Positions 45,717 through 57,975 are shown, numbered from the stretch's first letter. The stretch: DNA of 64,000 nt from Gonocerus acuteangulatus (GCA_946811695.1 OX328130.1:74889398-74953397), one strand, 5' to 3'. Notes: a model not told the origin generated them from the letters alone. Program-made: numbers and translations.

Positions 45717-47479
45717 ACTAAAATGTCAATGATCTAATAAAAATATATATATAAAAAAATATATATGTATAAAAATATTTTTCTGATTTCCGAAATAAAG
45801 CTTTTAGAAATATGTTGCTCTATTTCAAAAAATGATCAAATTTTGAAATAATTATTTCAAGGAATAAATACATCTGATGAAGATTGTTTTATTTAACTAT
45901 GAAATAACATTTAAAGAATTTCCATTATTTCGGAAATAATTATTTCATGAAATAACCACTTAATTTATTTGAGAAATAAATTATTCCAGTAGTGCCCAGG
46001 TCTAATCTAGCAGAAGGGGGTAGGAGAGCCACATAAAACTCCGTCGACGTACAAAATCGGCAACAACTACGAATGCGCGGAAGACCCGGGATTATGTCAG
46101 AATCCGGTAAAACTGAACTTTCTTGAAATGGTTTAAAAATTCGTGACTTTTTCGTGCCCTATTTTCAATTTCATGACGTTTTCATAATTTTCGCGCAGCA
46201 CACACCCTGCTACAATACCGAGGAGGGCGCTGCCTCCTATTCATAAGTCAGTACACCGGCCAGGAGACAAGGTGGGGCCAACTCACATTTTAGTTTAACG
46301 CGGTGAAAGGCACTAAACGACTGACATATATATATAAATTTCCAACTACAAGAACTTGTCAATTCTGAGCAGAATAATCTGCATTGCCTTAGGGTTGCCT
46401 CGAACAACATCTTAAGCGTATACAAGAACGGGAAATGTTTGCACAATAAGAAAAAAACCCTAAAAAGGACCTGTCTTTTGAAAAGGGCGATGATGGTAAC
46501 CCTTTGAATGCAATAAAGGAGGATAACAGGTCGTTTGTAGGGTTTGCGTCGACACGGTCACGACAGAGCAGCTACGTGCGGGGAACAGCTCCGGCCGACC
46601 CTAATATCTCTTTCATGACGATAAAGTTACCGTCACACTCGGAAAACGGTTTTTATTTAATATCGCATCAAATACATCCTCCATGTATACAAAGGCATCA
46701 AAGGAAAACACTCAACATCCACTCCAAACATTGTTACCAGGGAATAAAGGAAAAATGCTAAAGAGATTTGTTTTGGAGGATCCTGTACGTCCTGTATTTC
46801 AACAAAAATCACTTCAAATCGAATTTTTCCGATCGTCTGTAGGTTAGAAAACAATTTACTTACTTATAAAATAATATTCGAATAAGGAATTTTATAGTTG
46901 ACTTTTCAAAGATGGAAATGAGACTGGCAGAGGATCGGAGTCAGAATTAATACAACTGAAAAATTCTACAATAGCCAAGCAAATGAACAAATTTATCATC
47001 TGTGAAGAAATGATTTAGACTTCTTCTGGTATCGGACACTACCATCTGACCCATTTCTATGGGGAAACGTGGAAAAAACATGCTGTGCAAGATGTAATGA
47101 AACATTGATAGACGCTTAATGACTGAATGCAGCCTAGGATGTGACCTATGGCCTTTTCAGATGGATAAAAAAGTTCAATTGCGCATCTGCGAACTTCTGA
47201 GGAAAATTTCCCTCTCTGTTCGGCCATTTGCCAATCAAAGTTAAGTCAAAACAATACTCTTACTACTTCTTTCAATCTCAAATATTTACATTTTACTTCT
47301 AATTCCGAAATATTTAAAAATCATTTATTCACATACTAAAAAATAAATTACACTTCTTATTAAAACGTAATGAAAACGAAGTTCATAGTGTAGTAAACAA
47401 CAGAGTGTAAACCTGCCAGTGATAAGGTTATCGCAGAGGGGCGTTTTCCCGCCAATATAGGCCACGCCCTTTCCCCTAC
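45715..47479. other. No gene recognised; repeated palindromic words
   Basis: GAAATAATTATTTC occurs twice (about 45856 and 45935) in a GAAATA-rich patch that may be an old foldback. The rest has short frames only. Confidence 0.4.
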
Positions 47480-47740
47480 AACTACTATTTGAACAAGCTA
47501 TAGTTGGAAATCTTTTCAGCCTTAGCTTTGGCTAAGTAAACATTTAACAATATCTCCCTTGCCTGACCTCTCAAAGCCTTTCCTGGTCCTAAACGAGACA
47601 TAATCAGCTTCTTTAGTGTTTCATATAAAGTTTGGTTCACTAAACGGCTTGGTAAATGGTCGAATAGAAAGGAAAACTTCCCTTTCCCGAAGGGCAGCTC
47701 GCGCATGCGCAATTGAACTATTCCTTCACAACATACTGAC
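47480..47740 (+). repeat. Interspersed repeat shared with 1430-1760
   Basis: ATCTCCCTTGCCTGACCTCT, then CTGGTCCTAAACGAGA, then TAGTGTTTCATA match the left-end repeat in order. Confidence 0.5.
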
Positions 47741-48076
47741 AGATGGTAGACCATATCTCGACACAAAATTAACTTTTTTAAGACACTTACCGGATAAAAC
47801 AAAATATCAACATTAAAACGGTTCTAATAGCGATTTTAGATTTCAAATTTACATTAAAATAAATTTAATTTCCTTTTTTGTTTTGCATTAATTTATACTT
47901 ATACAACAGATCATCACAGACATTTTTATTATTTATTCATTGCTTACTTTTATTTTTTTTTTTAATTTCTTCATTTATTATGGTACTCGATTCTTATTTT
48001 TCTAGTATGAATACTCATCTAGACATGTTTGTATGTGTATTGACATGCATGAATATATTATGAATACATGAAAATA

Positions 48077-48140
<64 letters not shown>

Positions 48141-49477
48141 TTGTATTTAAGTACATCTACACAAATGTCTCTTAATTTAGTCTATTTAATTATTATTGTG
48201 ATGATGTTGCTGCTTTTTTGTCTTTTGACAGAGAGCATTTTCTTTATTATTATGGCTAAAATTGCGAGGCTCAGAAGAAAAAAATATGAAAAGTTAAGAA
48301 CGAATCTAACAAGTAGTATCTTCGTTTTCATCATTATATAGACTATATATTTTTAATTAGGTTATTTGTTTTGTGGTTTATTAGCGTTTCATTTAATACT
48401 GTTGGCAATAATATGGGTCAGGAGGAACGACCGCGGAAGAAGATAATTATATAGAAAAGGATATAAATACGGGATGTCCGGAGCCAGGTATATTAGGAGT
48501 GAGGTATATAGGCAGAGTATGATTGACAGGGTGTGGATTAACCTAATGAGAAATTTTAAGGACATGGAAAATGTTAGAATAGGTGGAGGAGATGAGCTAT
48601 TTGTGTGTTTTGCTCAGTATTCCTCCATTCTTTCTCATCTTCTTTTCTTTTCGTCTTTAAAATGAACGATTTTTTTTTTTTTTTTTCAACCTTATTTGTG
48701 TTGTCTTTAGAACTTAATTTAGCTGTTCGGTTGATTAGTGGATTTTCTAAAATCTTTAATTCTACTAGGTCTTTCTCAGTCTATTTAAACCAGTAAGGTT
48801 CTGTTGCAGAAACTATGGAAAAAGTCAAATATTTGTTTGATTAATCTGTTTGAGTTCATTCTTAGAGGAAGGCCATAGAAATGTTTCATTTTTTTTTTTT
48901 TTTTTTTTGCAAGTATCTGAGAATGTTTTTCACTTTTCATATAGAAATTTCCTTCTTCTTAAAAGGATACATAAAGCATCAATCAATCCAAAACCAAATA
49001 ATGAACTCGAATAACTTGCAAAACTATCGGATTTTCTTGAATTTTTCAAATTTATAGAAAAAAAAAGTTAAAATGACCAAATAAAATAAAACAGCTATTG
49101 CTCTAATTGAAAACATTAAAACAAAAATAACATTTTCATGGAATTAAATACTTATATAAATAAATTACAAGGCCCTAAAAAAACCGTAAATACAGCATTT
49201 AAAAAGCCTGAAATATTTCAAGATATAATCTTTATGTTTTATGTTAATTTATATACAATCATTTATATTATATTTATAGTAGTTTCCCTGAAAGTATGAT
49301 AGGATAACTATAGGTTTCAATCCCTCTTTAAGCATGGGAGTATTGCATTTTGTCCAGGAGCTCCAAGAGGGAATTTATCGAACACAGCACCATACTAATA
49401 GACCTACAATTAGTCGAAAAACAGTTTATTATAACAAATTTAAGCAAATAAGTACGAATGATTTAAGTGCCATGCAG

Positions 49478-49565
<88 letters not shown>

Positions 49566-49769
49566 TTTATGTAAGAAGTAAATTCTATAGTGGAAGAGAT
49601 ATAACTTGTCACTTGGCTGGAGATATAACTTGTCATGACGGCCTTACTAGGTTGCCACTCCTCCCTCTCCAAGTCCCGCGCCAAGGGAGAGCGGGGGCTG
49701 GGAGGGTTGTATAACTGGCAACGTCGAGCCCCCTCTACGCATTCCCCGAGATATGTCTCTATCTTTTTT
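47741..49769. other. AT-rich sequence with microsatellites
   Basis: (TA)n at 48080-48136 and TA then CA repeats at 49484-49566. T-rich frames of about 60-66 codons look like low-complexity chance frames. An A-T rich 48421-48660 stretch has a 63-codon frame with no known domain. Confidence 0.5.
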
Positions 49770-49989
49770 TAAATTGTTTATTTATTTAAATTTTAACGTC
49801 CATTTATTATTACCTAAGAATTTTAGGACGGGTTATCTGTGGTCTACCACACTTTTCTAGCCAGGATAGGGCTGATGCCTTTCCTTTTTTCCAAAGAAAA
49901 GCCACAACCCCATAGAGGGAATCGAAGCCACTACCCTTTGGCACGGAGTGTTAAGTGCTAACGCCTTAACACTCACGGCCACCGGGCCT
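49770..49989 (-). mobile_element. tRNA-derived SINE type 1, copy 2
   Basis: The minus strand starts GAGGCCCGGTGGCCGTGAGT, keeps GTTAAGGCG and GGCTTCGATTCC, the hairpin, CCTATCCTGGCTAGAAAAG and the GACGTTAAAATTTAAATAAA end. CTTTTTCTTAAA/CTTTTTTTAAA may be its duplication. Confidence 0.85.
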
Positions 49990-50079
49990 CTTTTTCTTAA
50001 AAAAGTTGTATTCATGGATTGAAACTTGTGAATGTGAGCGAATAAAAAAAATTTAGCCATCAAATGAAATTATATACAT

Positions 50080-50320
50080 ATATATACATATATTTTATAT
50101 ACATATATATATATATATATGATCAAGAGAAAATGATATTTTTATTTATTAGTTTTTAAACTATTTTATTAATGTTTTAGAATGGCTGAATTTCTATATA
50201 AACACTCTCTCACACACACACACATATATATGAGTATATTTCTATAAATATACACACACATACATATATATACACATATATGTGAGTGTATATATATATA
50301 TATATAGAAATATAAACATA
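50080..50320. repeat. TA/CA microsatellite cluster
   Basis: Mixed ATATAC, CACACA and TATATA runs over about 240 bp. Confidence 0.85.
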
Positions 50321-50857
50321 TTTAATGTGTATACATAAATATATACGTCTTTATCAGACATTCTAGGGCATCAATAAAATAGTTTAAACACTAATTAATA
50401 AAAATATAATTTTCTCTTTAATCATCTTATATCACGCCAATAGATTTCCAGCCGTATATCCTTAAGAATTATTCATAATATTGTATTTTCTTCATAAAAT
50501 GATCTTAAACTTGGCTCATAATCTTATATTTGTATATATAAGAAAAACTACCTTTAGCTGATTCTCTCGCGTGAAGAATTCAATATGGGTTTCCCCAGGA
50601 TATCTAACTTCTTACATTTTATCTTTTCGGGAATGTCTTCACAATAACTCAAGTAACAATAATTGAGGTATGCGTAATTTTTTTTTTTATTATTATTTTA
50701 AATATTAACCCTCGGTTATTAACCTCGGGTCAAATTGACCCGAGCCTTCTTTAAGGAATATATATTATATTAATATGATAAATTTGATTATTCTAAGACT
50801 TATGTAATCTCTTTTTTTTTTTAGTTTCTTTTTGCTGACCAAATATTTATTTACAGT

Positions 50858-51235
50858 ATTTCCATTGTTATTAAATCAGTCCCGTAACAGGCCACAGGGG
50901 CCCGCCCAGTGGGGCAGATACTGTAGAGGTATCTGATTCTTGACCATACGGCACAATAGGGAGATAGTGTGGTCAATACTATGCTCCGGCCGCCTGATTT
51001 TTCCCTTGCTGCTTCGACAGCTAGAGTCATTAGCACCAAGGTACCCATTATTAATTAAATTTAATTAAAGGCTGGGTTGGCCTAGGGACGATCTGGGACC
51101 CCAAATCCAACCCTCGAACGACGGCACTAGACGAAAAAATCTTTAGTACTATGCTCGGGTTTTGAACCTGGTCCTCCAGTTCATTAGTCGAGTGCTCTAC
51201 CACTGAGCTAACCTCGCCCATTTCCATTGTTATTA
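50858..51235 (-). mobile_element. tRNA-derived SINE type 3 nested in piggyBac, 16-bp TSD
   Basis: Element 50874-51219. The minus strand starts GGGCGAGGTTAGCTCAGTGG, TAGAGCACTCGACT (A box) and has GGTTCAAAACC (B box). Its body includes GGTGCTAATGACTCTAGCTG, TCGAAGC, a relative of the shared SINE tail. The exact 16-bp repeat ATTTCCATTGTTATTA flanks it (50858-50873, 51220-51235). Confidence 0.9.
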
Positions 51236-51344
51236 TATCAATAAATAACCATCTGACCCGAGGTTAGTGCGGGTGGAACACAATAATTCGGTAAGTGACC
51301 CGAGGTTAGTACGAGTGTAATGGTGGCTGAGGGAAGAGTGACCC

Positions 51345-52366
51345 GTGGTTAGTGGGAGTGGTACAAGACAGCAGCTCACTATCCTCCTAGAACACTCACT
51401 GTCCCTGCACCAGGCAATACACAAACACATAAAACAAGTCCAAAAAAACTTTAAGAATGTCAAATTTGCTTTAGAGACCGATGAAACGGAATTAGAAGCA
51501 CTCATTGGTTTACTAATTTTACCTAATTTGTTTACTAATTATAAACGTGCCCCTCTAATTATATAGACTAGTGGGGATCCGACGGGCCGAAATATAACCA
51601 CTGATAACTGGTATACAAGTGTTGCACTAGCCAACCCTTTATTGGGGAAAAAATTGACACTAGTTCGGACACTCAGGGAAAGTAAGCCAGAGGTCCCCAT
51701 AGAGTTCCTACCCACAAAGATCGGGAAGTGTGATCCAGTTTATTTGGGGTTATTAAAGACCTCACTCTTACTTCGTATTTTACCAATAAAAGAAAGGCTG
51801 TATTTTTGCTATCCTCACTTCCCCCTGAACCGATAATAGATTTTGAAAATAGAAACAAATCCGAGATTATTTTGGCCTATAATGCAACTAAGGGTGGGGT
51901 TGATTCAGGTGACCAAATGTACAGCAATTATAACGTAGGAATAAGGACATGTAGGTTGCCAATGGAACTATTTTTCCACTTCATAAATGTCACTGGGATA
52001 AGTTCATATTTTATTTTCAAACACAATAATGCATATGTACTTGAAAATAATACAGAAGGAGGGACTACCTCAAAAATCTTGAGCACAGCAGTCTAACTTT
52101 AAGTCATATCATTAAAAGGTCTCAAAACGTTCGTGTTAAGAGAAGTTTAAAAATAAGTTTAAATATATATATGGAGGAAAAGGGGGTAATAATTGATGCT
52201 GGAGAAACTTCTCAAGACAATGCTACCAAACCAATCAGGAGAGGGAAAAGAAAGCTATGTGTTCTCTGCCCCAGTTCAAAGTCTAAACAATTTGTGTAAA
52301 ATGTGATAAATTTGTTTGTAAAAAACATTTAGAATGCGTATACCACAGTTGTTCCAACAATTAAAT
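51345..52366 (+). pseudogene. piggyBac transposase, centrally deleted
   Basis: The N-terminal part reads VKFALETDETELEALIGLLI, LPNLFTNYKRAPLI (51450-51564), the pre-catalytic block of piggyBac transposases. The reading then jumps to GRNITTDNWYTSVALANPLL, GKKLTLVRTLRESKPEVP (51578-51700), the block with the second catalytic aspartate (TDNW). It continues with KSEIILAYNATKGGVDSGDQ, MYSNYNVGIRTCRLPMELFF (51850-51975), which holds the third aspartate. A C-terminal cysteine-rich finger follows after shifts: KLCVLC, CVKCDKFVCKKH, CVYHSC (52250-52366). About 150-200 residues with the first catalytic aspartate are missing between 51566 and 51578, and there are several frameshifts. It cannot catalyse transposition. 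Confidence 0.85.
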
Positions 52367-52870
52367 GTAGTTTATTAATTATCAAAATGCAAAAAATAGA
52401 GTGGCAGAATTTAATTACCAATTTTTTCCAAAATTTAAGTGGTATTACTTATCTAGAAAACAACATTTTTCTTCCATTTTAATTTTTGGAAATTTATTTT
52501 TGTAGTAAAATATATAATGTAAAAATTATAATATTTTCATTTTTTTATTGCATTCTTATAATTATTCCTTATTTTTCAACTTACGGGTCAATATGACCCG
52601 AGGTTAGTGTGAGTGGTATAAAGTGAAGGTTAGTAACCAAGGGTTAAAAAAATCGAATAAAAAAAACCAATTTTTTACTTTATTTTTCTTTCGCTCATAA
52701 TTCAGAAATTATTCACGCTAGAGACCTTCCAAAGGCGAGATTTGTAATAAAATGTCCTAAATTCTTCTATTATAGTAATAAAAAAAAAAAAAAACATTTA
52801 TTTCGGAAATGCATTTAGGACCTTCATATTCTAGGAAGAAAATGCTGATTATATGGTAAAACAACCCAGC

Positions 52871-53262
52871 ATATTTATATGTTCTAGGGACTTTTCAAAA
52901 CCATATGAAGCGGCCGGGATAAGGCAACACTTTCCAACCATGGTTATTTAGGTGTAAGGTTTTTTTGCTAAGGTGCTCGATCTGCACGTGGGTATAGGCG
53001 ATTCGACTTCCCAATCACTTTCTATATTTAACAAAAAAGCTGAATCGCAGGGGCTGCGTCATTTTAGCGCGTTCCCAAATAATGTTTAATCCTGGTGAGA
53101 TTTTGAAATGATTAGTGTTCATCTTTGTTTTTAAACTTCTTGCAGTTTTTGCAAGAAAGCTAGATTTAAACAACTATTCCGATGACATTTCTAAGAATAT
53201 TATAATTATATTTATAATGATTCGCGCGAATTTCGCCTGAAAAACAGTGTCCCATGCGAATT
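52871..53262. other. No gene recognised
   Basis: A GCTGCGTCATTTTAGCGCG word at about 53050 recurs elsewhere. The part from about 53200 resembles family B debris. Confidence 0.4.
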
Positions 53263-53444
53263 AAGGCTGATTCACGCTAGACCGGGTCGGGCCGGGACCC
53301 GGAGAAACAATCATACCAGCATTTTCAATGGACTCGTTCACGCTATACCGGGCCGAGTCCGTGTTTTTTGCGTGTGTGATTGCTTCACAATGTCCCGGCC
53401 GGGCCCCGGCCCGGACCCGACACGGTCTAGCGTGAATCGACCTT
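53263..53444. mobile_element. GC-rich MITE, 182 bp
   Basis: Ends AAGGCTGATTCACGCTAGAC and, inverted, AAGGTCGATTCACGCTAGAC continue into GGGCCGGG-rich arms. The GC content is far above the surroundings. TTA may be the target duplication (left TTA before AGG, right TTA after CCT). Confidence 0.75.
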
Positions 53445-54403
53445 TACTCTGGTTAACGAACTAATCACAAATTAGACGAAGTACTTTTGTACCTTTCATC
53501 AAAATCGGTCCATTTTGGACCTTGTGGGAGAGGACAGACAAATATATGTGTCTGATAGTATGTATATATGCATGCGCATGCATATATACATATACACACT
53601 CTTACAAAAGTACAAAGCAAAGCTCGAAGTCCAACGATTTTATACAGGCGAAGTTCGCCAAAAAAACAATGTTCCCTTCGGCTGATTCACGAACTTGACA
53701 TTTTGTAATCAGACCAAGTATATTTGTAGAAACTTTTTCAAAATCAAAATATTCCATCAAATATACACATTTGAACCACCAAAATTTCCTTTACCCATAG
53801 TGTCTGAAACATGGATATTTCTCATAGATACTTTCTGAATGCCTCATAAGGTTGAATTCATCAGCGGTTTCCTCCCAATGGAAGAAGTGGTAAGACGCAA
53901 ATTTGCCAATGAAAATACTATTTTTTACTTTAGAACATTAATATGGCTTTAGAATAGCGGACAAGTGTTTTTGTTTTTTTGTTTTTTGTTAAAAAAACTA
54001 TATAAACATTTCCTTTTTTTTTTAAGCAAAGCATTCAAAATGTGTCCTCGTGATAATATATTAAAATTTAAAAATTAATTCTTGAGGAAGAGAATTCAAT
54101 TTTCCTTTATGTAGCAAACTTAGCATGTAGCTCATAAGTAATTAATAATTTGTAGTTACATTTTTTAAAATTTAAACAAAACACACAAAAAAATTCACCA
54201 CAAAAGAAACTGAAGGACAATATATATATTTGTACCCTAAAACATGTGAAAAATAGCAAAAATATTTTTTTTTAAATGTTAAGAGAGTGAATTTTCTGTT
54301 TCTTTAAATGGCGTACTATACAGAGTCAAATTGTATTACATATATAAACATTTAGCTAGATAAATAGAAATAGAAAAATAATTAGTGCCCTAAGCCGAGT
54401 TTC
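53445..54403. other. Family-B-like debris, no gene
   Basis: 53455-53560 and 53640-53730 contain CATCAAAATCGGTCC and CGGCTGATTCACGAACTTGA words like those in family B repeats at 7200-7320. No coding. Confidence 0.45.
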
Positions 54404-54792
54404 GCATAATCGTAATCATAAATACAATTATAATCACAGGCTTTCGAGATGTGATTATGACAACGATTATAAATCACAGATCCTGGAGATAAGATTACGA
54501 TTACAATCGTAATTACAAGAGTGATTACAATTACACTTTTAATCACACCATTGATTATAATTACACTTGTAATCACAACATTTGTCAGTAATTATGAATG
54601 TAATCACAGCTGTTTCTGTAAAAAAATTGAGTGATTACGATTGTGATTATAATCATAGGTGTGATTACAAGTGTAATTGTAATCACTCTTGTCATTATGA
54701 TAATAATCATAATCATATCTCCAGGGTCTGTGATTATAATCGTAATCTCATATTAAAAGCCTGTGATTATAATGGTAACTATGATTATGCCC
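54404..54792. mobile_element. Foldback of TGATTACAAT repeats
   Basis: Arms 54404-54556 and 54650-54792 are inverted copies with GCATAATC outer ends and an internal TCCTGGAGAT/ATCTCCAGGG landmark. Both are built of degenerate 12-bp TGATTACAATTA words. Frames over the arms are spurious. Confidence 0.8.
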
Positions 54793-54872
54793 AATAGTCA
54801 TATTTCTACTATTTTCCGAGCAAAAACAATGTACACTTTTTTAGACAATAAAATATCATATATAGAGAAATT

Positions 54873-55269
54873 AAAAGGCCAATATTCGCTTTTTCAAATA
54901 TTTTATTTCACGCAAGAAAGCGCTTTCAAGACAAGGTCTCGTCTTTAGTGCCTGTAGACACAACATAACAAATAAAAACTAATCTAAAATAAATATTCAA
55001 CCTAAGGATAAAACATAAAAACAGAGTTTCGGTCAAAAAATGTTAAAAACAGTAAAAGTCAGGAAGGTTAAAAAACAGATCATGCATTGTTTTTAACAAT
55101 TTATTGGCCGAAACTCAGTTTTTATCTATTATCTTTACGTTGAATATTTATTTTAGATTTGTTTCAATTTGTTATGTTGTGTCTATAGGCAATGAAGATA
55201 AGACCTCGACTCCAAAAGGCTTTATAGTGTAAAATAAAATATTTCATACAAAGAATGTTGGCCTTTTTA
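54873..55269. mobile_element. Foldback element with arms of about 180 bp
   Basis: Left AAAAGGCCAATATTC, GACACAACATAACAAAT, AAATAAATATTCAAC and AGTTTCGG blocks return in inverted order up to 55269. The centre is about 30 nt near 55065. No coding. Confidence 0.8.
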
Positions 55270-55802
55270 TTTGTCTATACGATGGCAAACCTTCCAACAC
55301 CTATGAAAATTAATAATCTTAATAATAAAATAGGATAGCCAGGGGTTCCGTCATAACAGTTAATAAAAAACTAGATTTTAAAATAAAAATGAGTTTTTAT
55401 TCCTTGAATTTCAAGCCTCCATCTGAGCTGTAAAAGTAATAGCTACATTCCTTCGGAAAGACCTTAAATGAATAGCGTAGGAAATAATAACAATTTAAAA
55501 ATACCTAAAAGTAACTAATTAATAAAAATGGTATCTATGAGTAACGATTGAATCGGTGAGTGCAGAAACCATGTAAGTCAAGAATTTCAAATTGAAGAGA
55601 GAAAACATCACAACTCCTCAAATCTTCAAATAATCTAAGTCATAACATGCATTTATGTAGCTGTCGTGAAAAAAACACAGAGTTTCTATTTTAATCGGTC
55701 TCAGGAAAATTTAAAATGTAATGAAAAATAAATATTTGAATTTTTTGCTCTCACCGATTTAATTAGTGAATAAATTATAAGTAAATGTGTAAAACTTTAT
55801 TT
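55270..55802. other. No gene recognised
   Basis: AT-rich, no landmarks. Confidence 0.4.
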
Positions 55803-56402
55803 TATTTATTTATATTTTAACATCCACTTACAAATAAATAACACAGATTTTTGGGATGGTTAATCTAAAGGCTACAACCCTTTTCTAGCCAGAAAAGGGC
55901 TAATGCCTTTTATTTTTTCAAAAAAAAAAAGGCAACACCCTTAGTGAGAATGGGGCCCATGACAGGCCAGGGGTCGAAAATAATTGTTAACTTTTATTCT
56001 AAAAGTATTTATTAAACTTTTGCTTTTATTTTCATTTTGAAAAAGTAAAAGTTATCAAATAAATTTTTGGGTTTAAACTTTTTTAAAAACAACAAATATA
56101 TTTCAGTAAATAAACAAAAATAAATTTGTAAACAAAGAACATTTCACTTATTTTTATCTTATTCAACACAAACATTCTTGATTGAACATTGAACATTCTT
56201 TCTTAACTTTTATTTTCATGTACCTAATTTTAGAAGTTCCTAATAAAATTTGACTCTTAGAACTTTTAAATAAACGTTTTTTAACTTATAAAATAGTTTT
56301 GTTTTTTTAACAGTTAAATTTTAACATTTTTGATAAAAAAAATAACTGTTTTTATCCCTGCTTTAGGCTCATACTTTAGCACTCACGGCCACCGGGCCTC
56401 CT
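55803..56402 (-). mobile_element. tRNA-derived SINE type 1, split by a MITE
   Basis: The 3' part (55803-55967, CTTTTCTAGCCAGAAAAGGG in plus sense) and the 5' part (56361-56402, TAGCACTCACGGCCACCGGG) belong to one SINE copy, separated by the element at 55968-56360. Confidence 0.75.
55968..56360. mobile_element. hAT-like MITE inside the SINE
   Basis: Ends CAGGGGTCGAAAATAATTGT and, inverted, CAGGGATAAAAACAGTTATT. The right flank CTTTAGGC and left flank TGACAGGC could be a degraded 8-bp duplication. AT-rich interior, no coding. Confidence 0.65.
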
Positions 56403-56586
56403 ATTTTAACACCCATGAAGGGACATTAAATAATATTGTATATATTTACTTATTGTCATATATATCATTTTTATTCATTGATTATCACTATTATAACTTA
56501 TTTTTATATCATTATTAATACTTAGTTAATTTTAAATGAAATGAAGATAGTTAGCCGCTGATATGATAAGAAGTCAAGAGATGAAT

Positions 56587-56894
56587 GGGATTCGGCTAAG
56601 ATAAACAAATGTCGGATTTTTAGAAAAATCTATATTCCGGCTACTTTTTGGTAGCGTTCGTCAGCAATGAACGCCAGAAGATAGACGAAGACCAAAGCTA
56701 TCAGCAGTTAAGTGAACATGGTGAATATATCAAATATTATCACAACATAAATAAGAATTTGGTAAAAAGCTATATTCAGGACATTTGACCCTGGTCACTT
56801 AACAGCTAACATTGGTCTTTTCTACCCCGGACATTCATTGAGTAGCCGAAACGGAATAGATTTCTCGAAAAATCTGAGGTCGTAGCAGAATCTC
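56587..56894. mobile_element. MITE family with GGGATTCGGCTA ends, copy 2
   Basis: Starts GGGATTCGGCTAAG with GTCGGATTTTTAGAAAAATC, and ends with the decayed complement (TCTCGAAAAATCTGAGGTCG, TAGCAGAATCTC). The centre is longer than in copy 1. Confidence 0.65.
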
Positions 56895-57144
56895 AAGCAT
56901 TTTTTGATTTGTTGATTAATTTTTGTTCTACAGCTTGAATGAAGGATTGAAAATAATGTTATAAAGTTAACTCATTTTTATAGAAAAATGTATTTTTTAT
57001 TAAATGATATGACAAATCTCCCAATATCTCCACATTCATTTATCTATGAGATCAACGTTCTCTTTTGAAAAAATAATAACAATTCTTACAATAACTACTT
57101 TAAAGAGCAGTAAAAAGTCTTAATGTGGTTAGCAAGCAGACCAC

Positions 57145-57351
57145 GCATGCAGTGTTTTCTTTTGTTTTGTTTTTTTTTACGGCGCATCGACATCTAGGCC
57201 AATAGTCCCGACATCCAGTGTGCAGCGAGGAATTTTCCCGAGCCGTGGAATGAGAAAAAACCAGTCGCCAGTGGGACTCGAACCCACCATCTCCCGCATA
57301 TGACACTAAGGTATTAGAAATTAGACCACAGGGAGATCCGCATGTAGTGTT
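57145..57351 (-). mobile_element. tRNA-derived SINE type 2, copy 2, 12-bp TSD
   Basis: Element 57157-57339. The minus strand reads GTGGTCTAATTTCTAATACC, GGTGGGTTCGAGTCCC (B box), CTCGCTGCACACTGGATGTC, then the tail TATTGGCCTAGATGTCGATG, CGCCGTAAAA. GCATGCAGTGTT and GCATGTAGTGTT flank it with one mismatch. Confidence 0.85.
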
Positions 57352-57973
57352 ATAAGTTTTTATAAAATAAAATAGTATCAGTAATAGTAAAATAAGTGCT
57401 GTTTCTTGTAATGACGTATGCAACACAATTAAAAAGGTGGATAAACTTAATTGGGTCAGAAATACTGCAAATCAGGAAATACATATACAGTTTTTTTATT
57501 ATTACGGCTTTCTCCAGCGGTTGGTTTGTTAATGTTTAGCTAACATCACATCCTTCTTTATTAGACTGGTTCAATGATTTTAACATAACTTCTCTATAAT
57601 TCACCATTCTTTAATAGCCTGTTGTCAATGTATAAATATTATAATATCCTGTTGTCATATATTAATAACAGGGTATTATAGAATTGTAAAAACGCTCTTA
57701 AAATCATGCAGATGAAGCGGGAAGTGAATCATGCAAAATATAACGTTAAAAAATCCACCTTCAGGGAAAGCTGTATAAACAATACCCCCCCTCCTCAAAG
57801 TAAATCCAAAAATAATAAACATATATATGCATAGGGGCAAGTAAACCTCAAATTGTATCACATTTGACATTTCTTCTGAAGAAACTGAGTTTGAAACATG
57901 AGTGCATACTCATATTTTTTAGATTCGTTTTAACATTCAAGGGTTGGAATTGGTGCGTGCGTGTGTATGTATG

Positions 57974-57975
<2 letters not shown>
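57352..57975. other. No gene recognised
   Basis: Contains a doubled CCTGTTGTCA...TATT word (57618-57660) only. Confidence 0.4.

Larger units (their letters stand above)
50705..52647 (+). mobile_element. piggyBac-like element with TTAA TSD
   Basis: TTAA at 50705-50708 and 52644-52647 bounds 50709-52643 (1,935 bp). The ends CCCTCGGTTATTAACC and, inverted, CCCTTGGTTACTAACC match at 14 of 16 sites. Subterminal palindromes CTCGGGTCAAATTGACCCGAG-like lie at 50724-50744 and 52584-52600. Inside are a broken transposase and a nested SINE. TGACCCGAGGTTAGTG-type words, matching the right end, recur three times at about 51254, 51296 and 51339. Confidence 0.9.
50632..52870 (+). repeat. Interspersed repeat family D, copy 2, split by piggyBac
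   Basis: 50632-50704 (GTCTTCACAATAACTCAAGT) and 52648-52870 (CGCTCATAATTCAGAAATTA, TTCTAGGAAGAAAATGC) align in order with 12270-12600. The piggyBac element sits between at TTAA. Confidence 0.6.

Noticed and set aside
51566..51585. Cloning-vector polylinker (ACTAGTGGGGATCC)
   Set aside because: Similar to SpeI-BamHI linker sequence, but it is in line with a decayed piggyBac frame and has no other vector sequence. Coincidence.
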